In this document: positions 8,823-13,561 of the stretch, one piece after another
Layout of the letters: each line of letters begins with the position of its first letter
How positions within the stretch are numbered: the stretch's first letter is position 1
Origin: MGNI01 sp964353875
Lineage (GTDB): Bacteria; Chloroflexota; Anaerolineae; Anaerolineales; E44-bin32
Direction: 5' to 3'
DNA length: 13,561 nt
Assembly (NCBI GenBank): GCA_964353875.1
Contig: CAYGXU010000093.1
Span: forward strand, 1 to 13,561
Translations under genes and position numbers: made by a program
Notes under the pieces: generated by a model
The model's input: the letters and a program-made list of their open reading frames with translations, nothing else
What the model was told of the DNA's origin: nothing
The model's database searches: none

Positions 8823-9275
8823 TTGGAAAGGACACTCGTACTGCTTAAACCCGATGCGGTTCAACGCGGATTTATCGGAGAGATTATCACCCGACTCGAG
8901 CGCCGAGGATTGCTTCTTGTTGCAGCCAAGTTCATGCGAGTAGATCAGACTCTGGCAGAACGTCACTATGCAATTCACAAAGGAAAGCCATTTTATGATG
9001 GTCTGATTAAATACATTACCTCTTCCCCCGTCATGGCAATGGTCTGGGAAGGGTCACAAGCCATTGGTGCGGTGCGACAGACGATGGGCTCTACACGCCC
9101 ATTGGAGGCTGCCCCAGGGACAGTCCGCCACGACTTCGGTCTCGAAGTCGGCCGGAATCTAACACACGCCTCAGATAGCCCAGAGACAGCCGGCTTTGAG
9201 ATTGCTCTCTGGTTTCAACCAGAGGAAATCGTTGATTGGATGAGAGATATTGATCGTTGGGTTCTCGAGGACTAA
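8823..9275 (+). CDS. ndk: Nucleoside diphosphate kinase
   Basis: This cytoplasmic enzyme moves the gamma-phosphate of ATP to nucleoside diphosphates through a phospho-histidine intermediate, balancing NTP and dNTP pools. From the TTG start the protein is 150 residues and begins MERTLVLLKPDAVQRG, the canonical family N-terminus; Lys9 in LLKPDAV contacts nucleotide. The active-site histidine is His115 in NLTHASDSPE. The HYAIHKGKPFYDGL segment and GAVRQTMGSTRP are also typical. An alternative ATG at 8811 would add MEEP and give 154 residues, but it lacks a ribosome site and directly follows the terminator T-run, so I prefer TTG. The active site aligned from this start falls where short bacterial enzymes have it. 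ndk probably depends on read-through or on an unseen promoter within the end of the TPR gene. Confidence 0.97.
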   Translation: MERTLVLLKPDAVQRGFIGEIITRLERRGLLLVAAKFMRVDQTLAERHYAIHKGKPFYDGLIKYITSSPVMAMVWEGSQAIGAVRQTMGSTRPLEAAPGTVRHDFGLEVGRNLTHASDSPETAGFEIALWFQPEEIVDWMRDIDRWVLED

Positions 9276-9290
9276 AAGCCCTATGCAAGA

Positions 9291-9476
9291 ATGAAGCTCG
9301 GAGCATCAGGAGCGATCAGTCCTCAACCCTTTGTCTTTTTGTCGGGTGCCGATATATCTGTCGAGGAATGTGTTTGGCAGGATTACGGAGTTCCCATTCC
9401 CAAGCCTTTTCCACTCTGCGAACGCTTCGGCGGACTTCCCAGACCGGATCTGATAGCTTGGAGAATCTTTGGCTAG
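9291..9476 (+). CDS. Doubtful small ORF, possibly a decayed zinc-ribbon protein
   Basis: This 61-codon ORF starts 15 bases after the ndk stop. I do not recognise the product. Its second half (PIPKPFPLCERFGGLPRPDL, then IAWRIFG) reads like real protein rather than random translation. The pattern QDYG then CERFG suggests a zinc ribbon of the CxxCG type whose second cysteines have changed to Tyr and Phe, which would fit a decaying gene. No ribosome binding site is evident before the ATG. It may be a true small protein, the tail of a broken gene, or chance. The adjacent downstream genes are also broken, which favours decay. Confidence 0.3.
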   Translation: MKLGASGAISPQPFVFLSGADISVEECVWQDYGVPIPKPFPLCERFGGLPRPDLIAWRIFG

Positions 9477-9527
9477 GCCTCGGCAAAAATTGGCTGCGAA
9501 ATAGAACTGCGTAGGGAGTAAAAAAAG

Positions 9528-10216
9528 ATGTCGCAAAGAAAACAATCGCAGGGTGCATGCGCTTTTTGTGGCCAAGAAATGACTAAAAGTGGAATAAGTC
9601 GGCACCTTAAGAATTGTATTCAGCTTCAAGAAGCGATCAAGGCTTCTGAAAGCAACCAGAAGGCAGGTCCAAAACAGCGTCTCTATCACATGCAGATTCA
9701 AGATGCCTGGTCTTCAAATTACTGGTTGCATCTCGAGATAACGGTAATGCCTATTTAAAAGACTTGGATCATTATTTGCGAGCAATTTGGCTTGAGTGTT
9801 GTGGGCATCTCAGTCAATTTTCGGTGGGGGGCTGGAGAGGTCAAGAGATACCGAAGAACCGAAAGATTGAGCATGTATTTAAGCCTGGCGTGGAATTAAC
9901 CCATATATATGATTTTGGGACATCATCAGAGACAATGATCAGGGCTGTGGATATGAGAGAAGGTCATCCGTTGTCAAAGCATCCAATCTACCTGATGGCC
10001 CGTAATAAAATGCCGGATGCAGTCTGTTCGGAATGTGGCGAACCGGCAGGATGGTTGTGTATGGAGTGTCTAAATGAAGAGGGAGAGTGGACGACACTGT
10101 GCGAGAAACATGCAGAGGAACATCCGCATAAGAATTACGGGGAGCCATTTCCGTTGGTGAACTCACCTCGATTGGGGAGGTGTGGGTATGATGGGCCAGC
10201 GGAGCCACCCTACTAG
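9528..10216 (+). pseudogene. Frameshifted pRiA4b ORF-3-like protein with two zinc-binding ends
   Basis: Two overlapping frames encode one protein. Frame one (9528-9758) starts with a good GGGAG site 9 bases upstream of ATG. It gives a small zinc finger, CAFCGQEM ending HLKNC (C-x2-C-x11-H-x3-C), and then the start of a pRiA4b ORF-3-like fold, NYWLHLEI. The homology continues in the -1 frame from about 9740 as GNAYLKDLDHYLRAIWLECC, through DFGTSSETMIRAV, to a C-terminal zinc cluster (CSECGEPAGWLCMECL, CEKHAEEH) and a CGYDGPAEP tail. Loss of one base between 9738 and 9743 explains the break. Repair would give 229 residues. The family is common in Chloroflexota-type genomes, usually as a hypothetical protein; function unknown. 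Everything but the one base looks intact, so this may be a recent mutation or an assembly error. Confidence 0.75.
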
Positions 10217-10351
10217 AAGTCTGAGGATTTCCAATCAAAAAGCGGCCAAATAAATCATTGCACTTGATGACTACTCGTGGCTTTCAAAAACCTCGGCCTG
10301 GCAGCAAAAATGGCCTTAATTGAGCGTACCGCGTTTATCCGGCGCAAGTGA

Positions 10352-10576
10352 ACTCTTTCCGATATTTACACTCAGAAACAAGCACTATTTGGGGCAGCTC
10401 CAGCCAAGACCATGCAGGTGATCGGGGCTTTTTCTTGTATCCAAATCGCCAGCTTATTGCCCCTGCTGGCAAAGAATGCCAGGGCGAAGCTCATCGAGAT
10501 CAATCTCGAAAACACAAAACTCACTCCCTATGTTGACCAAATGCCAAAAGGACCTGCAGGCGAGGTCCTTCCATAA
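10352..10576 (+). pseudogene. C-terminal remnant of a sirtuin (NAD-dependent deacylase, Sir2/CobB type)
   Basis: A 74-codon stretch, open after an in-frame TGA at 10349, reads MQVIGAFSCIQIASLLPLLA, then AKLIEINLENTKLTPYVD and GPAGEVLP before a TAA at 10574. This matches the sirtuin C-terminus, where V-x-G-T-S...P-A-A-x-[IL]-P-x-[IL]-A is followed by the NAD-binding I-E-I-N-L-E motif and the G-P-A-G-E-V-L-P ending. Just upstream, 10350-10361 read in another frame gives ELFP, resembling the G-E-x-L-P motif. The catalytic His, GAG and zinc-binding Cys regions are absent, and 10217-10349 shows no recognisable sirtuin. The expected GTS motif is degraded to GAFS. It is a dead fragment; no start codon or ribosome site serves it. 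Confidence 0.75.
10548..10570 (-). terminator. Candidate terminator hairpin downstream of rsfS
   Basis: On the - strand AAGGACCT and AGGTCCTT form a perfect 8 bp stem (10563-10570 with 10548-10555) around a 7-base loop. Two further T residues and GGC follow. It lies about 43 bases past the rsfS stop. The T-tract is short, so termination may be weak. The same DNA encodes GPAGEVL of the sirtuin remnant, so the palindrome may be inherited coding sequence that now serves as a terminator. Confidence 0.4.
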
Positions 10577-10612
10577 TGGTGGTCAGAGCTGTTGTGAAGT
10601 GCACAGGAGAGT

Positions 10613-10966
10613 TCACTGCACCCGAACGATCACTCTGCCCTCTCTCCATAGATCTTCCAGTTGGTAGTAATGTCGGACAGTTTTCGAAAACAAGTGAAGA
10701 ATGACATCTCCAAAATCGATTAAAACCCAACCACTCGAAGCATCCCCCTCAATACCCTGAACCTGGACAACTTGTTGCTTCTTTATAGTCTTCACGACCT
10801 CATCTGACAACGCCTTGATGGATCGATCGCTGCTTCCCGTGCAAATAACAAAATAATCAGTAAAGGAGCAGATACCAATCAAATCCAAAAGAAGGATATT
10901 CTCGCCTTTTTTCTCTTCTAAGACCTCAACAATCGTTCGTGCCAATTGAAGTGCTTCCTCTAACAT
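10613..10966 (-). CDS. rsfS: Ribosomal silencing factor RsfS (Iojap family)
   Basis: RsfS binds ribosomal protein uL14 on the large subunit and blocks joining of the small subunit, slowing translation under starvation or stationary phase. The protein shows the family signatures DYFVICTGSSDRSIKALSDE, the EGDASSGWVLIDFGDVILHL core and the closing YYQLEDLW. I chose ATG 10966 (117 residues, beginning MLEEALQLAR) because it has a GGAGG sequence immediately upstream and matches the usual family start. A longer reading from ATG 10984 adds six residues and has no ribosome site. The gene lies downstream of a broken TIGR00725-type gene and thpR in what was one operon. It appears intact. Confidence 0.95.
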   Translation of the reverse strand: MLEEALQLARTIVEVLEEKKGENILLLDLIGICSFTDYFVICTGSSDRSIKALSDEVVKTIKKQQVVQVQGIEGDASSGWVLIDFGDVILHLFSKTVRHYYQLEDLWREGRVIVRVQ

Positions 10967-10990
10967 GCCCCTCCCAAAGATCATTATTCT

Positions 10991-11312
10991 TTATGGATTC
11001 TCTTTTAGGGCTTGCGCAATAGCTTCTTCCGCCGTCTCTACCCGGATAATCTCAAGCCCACTCCCCTACGCACTTGCGCCTGCCCAAGTCCTGAACCCGA
11101 CAACGTGATGAGCGGTTTTCAGTGCAATTGCAATCTCAGAAAGCGTTCCATAGCCACCGCCGATCGCTATGATCGCATCGCCCGCCTGCGCCACAAACGA
11201 TCACAATACCTCGTTATGCAAGTAGGAAACCCACCTTCTCTGCCAATCGTCTCTCCTCAGTCGTACAGATAGCTGAGTCAATGACAGAGACTACCTTGGC
11301 TTTTTGCTTCAC
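10991..11312 (-). pseudogene. Broken TIGR00725/LOG-family (Rossmann-fold) gene with internal deletion
   Basis: The GTG at 11312-11310 overlaps the thpR stop as GTGA, an operon-type junction. The N-terminal frame reads KVVSVIDSAICTTEERRLAE, then KVGFLLA, a TAA stop at codon 33 (11216-11214), and RGIVIVCG. It then jumps into a different frame at about 11185-11195, reading AGDAIIAIGGGYGTLSEIAI with a second stop (TAG, 11068-11066), and ending ALKENP at TAA 10993-10991. In TIGR00725-type proteins, related to the lysine decarboxylase-like/LOG nucleotide-binding family, roughly 50-60 residues with the G-G-x-x-G-V-M motif separate these two blocks. They are missing here. Deletion, frame change and two stops make it clearly non-functional. 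Its biochemical role in intact relatives is not established. Confidence 0.82.
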
Positions 11313-11890
11313 TCGCTCTTCCCTAATTCATATCCGGCCAGCTTCGTGTAGACTGCCCCAGCTGGACGCAGCTCACTGCTAAAAAAGCAAAAATCTCTTA
11401 CCTCTTGCGTTCCCACATGATCAATCTGTATCTTCTCTAATTGGCTTGTCAAATCCACCAGTTCAGCGAAATTCCTCCCCTTACGAATTCGACCGAGTGT
11501 CAAATGAGGTTTAAACGCTCGACCTTCTTGAGGATATCCTAAATCCTTAAATGCTTTCTCCATCCTATTGCAGAGCTTTTCAAGCTCACCAGTTGGCTCC
11601 TGTACACCAACCCAGAAAACATTCGGTTTTTTCCAGTTTGGAAAACAGCCGAATATACTAACATGGAAAGTAAAGATTGAATGCTGGCTCGCGATTCTCT
11701 TGAGTACTCCCGAAATCTCTTCAATCCGATTTGACGGAGTCTCGCCCAGAAATTTTAATGTAAGATGTACACCCTCAGGATTGACCCAACGTACTTGGGT
11801 TGAACCGACAATCGATTTTAAATGGTTGATCGACATTCGAAGGGATTCTCTTAAATCGGGTGAGAGATCAATTGCAACGAATAATCTCAC
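11309..11890 (-). CDS. thpR: RNA 2',3'-cyclic phosphodiesterase (2'-5' RNA ligase family)
   Basis: This 193-residue 2H phosphoesterase opens 2',3'-cyclic phosphate ends on RNA and, in related enzymes, joins tRNA halves through 2'-5' bonds. The two catalytic H-x-T-L motifs are intact: VHLTLKFLGE with His42 and PHLTLGRIRKG with His129. The N-terminus RLFVAIDLSPDLRESL is typical. The start is GTG at 11890; an in-frame TGA lies a few codons upstream, which excludes a longer form. A GGGAG lies about 10 bases upstream, slightly far. The start overlaps the stop of an upstream broken gene, and its own stop overlaps the GTG of a broken TIGR00725-type gene, each as GTGA. The cellular substrate in bacteria is uncertain. 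Confidence 0.95.
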   Translation of the reverse strand: MRLFVAIDLSPDLRESLRMSINHLKSIVGSTQVRWVNPEGVHLTLKFLGETPSNRIEEISGVLKRIASQHSIFTFHVSIFGCFPNWKKPNVFWVGVQEPTGELEKLCNRMEKAFKDLGYPQEGRAFKPHLTLGRIRKGRNFAELVDLTSQLEKIQIDHVGTQEVRDFCFFSSELRPAGAVYTKLAGYELGKSE

Positions 11891-12159
11891 TTGGGGGATA
11901 CTCCCTGATCATCCGATGGGCGATAACGATACTGTGTCGGAATATTAGACATCAAAACATTCAGCCCATTAACTTCGTTGAAGAGCGCAGGTATTTCTGC
12001 TAAAGAGCGATTATACCATGGCGATTCGCATGGTTCAGAATCCACTGACATAATCACATCTATACCCTGATTTTATCTCTGCTTGAGTTACTGGATACCT
12101 CATCCGATCATCATAATTTGTAAATATTTATTCTGACCATGTTCACCCCAACCACACGC
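11887..12159 (-). pseudogene. Unassigned C-terminal gene remnant upstream of thpR, with frameshifts
   Basis: Three - strand frames join into one protein-like chain. Frame one (12159-12100) reads CGWGEHGQNKYLQIMMIG. Frame two (12127-12071) contains MRYPVTQAEIK. Frame three (12072-11887, 61 codons) reads QGIDVIMSVDSEPCESPWYN, then RSLAEIPALFNEVNGLNVLM, SNIPTQYRYRP and ends VSPK. Its TGA overlaps the thpR GTG as GTGA, which supports a true gene end. Removing one A from the AAAA run at 12071-12074 joins frames two and three as AEINQGIDVI. A second indel near 12100 joins frames one and two. Upstream of 12159 every frame meets stops. I cannot assign a family. It is probably the tail of the first gene of the old operon. 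The composition and junction argue for coding origin but do not prove it. Confidence 0.45.
12010..12018 (-). promoter_or_regulatory. Possible extended -10 promoter for thpR
   Basis: The - strand reads TGGTATAAT, a perfect -10 with the TG extension. It would start transcription near 12003, about 113 bases before the thpR GTG. The -35 candidate at 17 bases (CTGAAC) is poor. The hexamer also encodes Trp-Tyr-Asn in the upstream remnant, so it may be accidental. It is attractive only because the upstream gene is broken and thpR still needs expression. Confidence 0.25.
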
Positions 12160-12217
12160 TTAATAAGATGAAAAGTAAGGCACATTGCATGATAAACTTT
12201 AATATTCATAAAAGCGT

Positions 12218-12250
12218 TCCAGGCCATAATAAAGCACGATCACGCCTGGA
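12218..12250. repeat. Inverted repeat just upstream of the L,D-transpeptidase start
   Basis: TCCAGGC (12218-12224) and GCCTGGA (12244-12250) are perfect 7 bp arms separated by 19 bases and end 5 bases before the TTG at 12256. There is no T-run. It could be an operator or a leader hairpin that hides the start region. Confidence 0.4.
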
Positions 12251-12255
12251 CAAAA

Positions 12256-13338
12256 TTGAGCAATCAATTGATAAAGCACCCAATGCCTGATCATTTGCCT
12301 GATGAAAGTAAGACAACATTGTCCTTAACACGACGAGAATTTCTTCGCATTCCTTTCACAACGCTTTTTGCCATGCCTCTCTCAAAGATCCTACCGGTTG
12401 CGGATGATCTTGGAATTGGCAGAGTCACTGTAAACGCTATCAGGGTTTTCAATGAGCCCTCATTTCATGCGCGTGCGATTGGAGGTTTTAATAGAGACGA
12501 TTTAATACCATTAATTGAACGCGTGAAAGCGGAAGAAGGACCGGTCTATAATCCACTCTGGTATCGGATCCCTCATGGCTATGCGCATTCAGGCAATATA
12601 CAAATTGTCCGCTGGCAACCACAAATACCACATTTTACCCTCCCCGAATCTGGAGCAGTCTTTGAAGTCTCAGTCCCCTATACGCGTACCTATCGTCAGC
12701 CTGACCCTTGTTCAACCCCTGTTTATCGCCTTTATTATCAATCCATCGCGTGGGTGAAAACTATCGTAAATGGGAGTGATGGCCGCTTTTGGTATGGACT
12801 GCTCGATGATGTCCTCGGGATGCAATACTACGCTCAAGCCGAACACCTTCGCCTCATCCCGCCAGATGAATTAACCCCCCTCTCACCAGACGTGCCTTGG
12901 TCAGAAAAACATATTGAAGTGGAACTGGCGAGCCAAACATTACGCGCTTACGAATATGACCAGGTGGTCCTCGAAACCAAAGTCTCAAGTGGAATGCCGG
13001 ATCGGCAGATAGAAACGCGTGGGATTCCTACCAATACACCCTCCGGTCGTTTTTACATCACACGCAAAATGCCCCTGCGCCATATGGGCGAAGGTCGCCT
13101 CACTTCTGACCTGGAAGCGTATGAATTGCCTGGCGTCCCTTGGGTTTCCACTTTCTACTTAACCGGAGTCGCCATCCACGGAACCTACTGGCATGCTGAT
13201 TTTGGTCGACCACGAAGTCATGGATGCGTTAACGCGTCAACCGAAGCAGCGCATTGGCTCTACCGATGGACCCTTCCCAGTGTGCCCCTTGGGGAAATGA
13301 TCCGCCTTGGTCATGGCACGACTGTGATTGTGTCTTGA
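12256..13338 (+). CDS. Tat-exported L,D-transpeptidase (YkuD domain)
   Basis: This enzyme should cross-link peptidoglycan stem peptides, or attach proteins to them, outside the cytoplasmic membrane. The 360-residue protein carries a twin-arginine signal, SLTRREFLRI with R26-R27, followed by a moderately hydrophobic segment. A probable SH3-like wall-binding region spans about 55-200. The C-terminal YkuD domain (about 218-358) has the complete active-site motif: HGTYWH from His309, then SHGCVN with the nucleophile Cys324. The listed start is TTG at 12256. ATG at 12283 (residue 10) is equally plausible and leaves the Tat motif intact; neither has a strong ribosome site. It is divergent from the thpR operon across a region holding an old gene remnant and an inverted repeat. 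Membership of the YkuD family is certain; the exact cross-link type is not. Confidence 0.93.
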   Translation: MSNQLIKHPMPDHLPDESKTTLSLTRREFLRIPFTTLFAMPLSKILPVADDLGIGRVTVNAIRVFNEPSFHARAIGGFNRDDLIPLIERVKAEEGPVYNPLWYRIPHGYAHSGNIQIVRWQPQIPHFTLPESGAVFEVSVPYTRTYRQPDPCSTPVYRLYYQSIAWVKTIVNGSDGRFWYGLLDDVLGMQYYAQAEHLRLIPPDELTPLSPDVPWSEKHIEVELASQTLRAYEYDQVVLETKVSSGMPDRQIETRGIPTNTPSGRFYITRKMPLRHMGEGRLTSDLEAYELPGVPWVSTFYLTGVAIHGTYWHADFGRPRSHGCVNASTEAAHWLYRWTLPSVPLGEMIRLGHGTTVIVS

Positions 13339-13561
13339 ATGACAACAGTTGAACGATTCAAGTCCAGCCACTGAACAACCAGGGACTCATCTGATGCGAA
13401 CATGCTCTCCAAAGAAGGACCCTGACCATTATAGCGATCAAGAGGTCGTCATCTCCTTATTTCCCCTGAGAACAAGATCTGAATAGATTGGCTCGCTCGA
13501 AACCCTTAATGTGCAACTTTGATGATTCTCTCGCGATAAGTTAATCTATTGTCTTTTCGGT
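13339..13561. other. Terminal non-coding stretch
   Basis: No gene, tRNA, terminator or repeat is recognisable in the last 223 bp. Any gene starting beyond the window cannot be judged. Confidence 0.5.

Noticed and set aside
9750..9762. Slippery-looking T/A run suggesting programmed -1 frameshifting in the pRiA4b-like gene
   Set aside because: The family sequence is already in the new frame upstream of the run (from about 9740), so a base loss explains the break better.
11012..11272. + strand ORF of 86 codons
   Set aside because: It is the antisense shadow of the TIGR00725/LOG-family remnant on the - strand.
1..13561. Mobile element, CRISPR, tRNA or defence system
   Set aside because: No transposase, terminal inverted repeats, direct-repeat array, cloverleaf or defence-type domain was found; the broken genes look like decay in place, and no undescribed system is supported beyond the TPR motif array.

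Overview
The window looks like a piece of a bacterial chromosome of moderate GC content. It most likely comes from the Chloroflexota, class Anaerolineae. That is an inference from the gene set: a K+-independent H+-pyrophosphatase, a class II-type deacetylase, a very long acidic TPR protein full of P-x-W-L motifs, and a Tat-exported YkuD transpeptidase. No rRNA or other decisive marker is present.

Left half, all on the + strand. hppA (167-2497) has a near-consensus sigma70 promoter and makes a membrane proton-pumping pyrophosphatase. After 554 bp without a supported gene comes a zinc-dependent deacetylase-family enzyme (3052-4095). After another 647 bp gap comes a 1335-residue TPR protein (4743-8750). 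Its two TPR ends flank about 1000 residues of acidic, probably disordered chain carrying 23 W-L type short motifs. A strong hairpin terminator (8779-8810) separates it from ndk. The ndk start is best read as a TTG at 8823 behind a GGAGG site.

Right half, rich in decaying genes. After ndk come a doubtful small ORF, a pRiA4b ORF-3-like gene broken by one frameshift (9528-10216), and the C-terminal remnant of a sirtuin deacetylase (10352-10576). On the - strand an old operon reads from right to left: an unassigned broken gene (12159-11887), thpR (11890-11309), a broken TIGR00725/LOG-family gene (11312-10991) and rsfS (10966-10613). The two left-hand junctions still have GTGA stop/start overlaps, so the order is ancestral. 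thpR and rsfS stay intact while their neighbours have collapsed. A divergent + strand gene for a Tat-type L,D-transpeptidase (12256-13338) ends the gene content. The last 223 bp show nothing recognisable.

The intact genes cover energy conservation (hppA), nucleotide metabolism (ndk), ribosome silencing (rsfS), RNA 2',3'-cyclic phosphodiester chemistry (thpR) and cell-wall cross-linking (L,D-transpeptidase). I see no defence system, mobile element, CRISPR array or tRNA. The most unusual object is the multivalent P-x-W-L array of the TPR protein; the clearest evolutionary signal is the cluster of pseudogenes between ndk and the transpeptidase.
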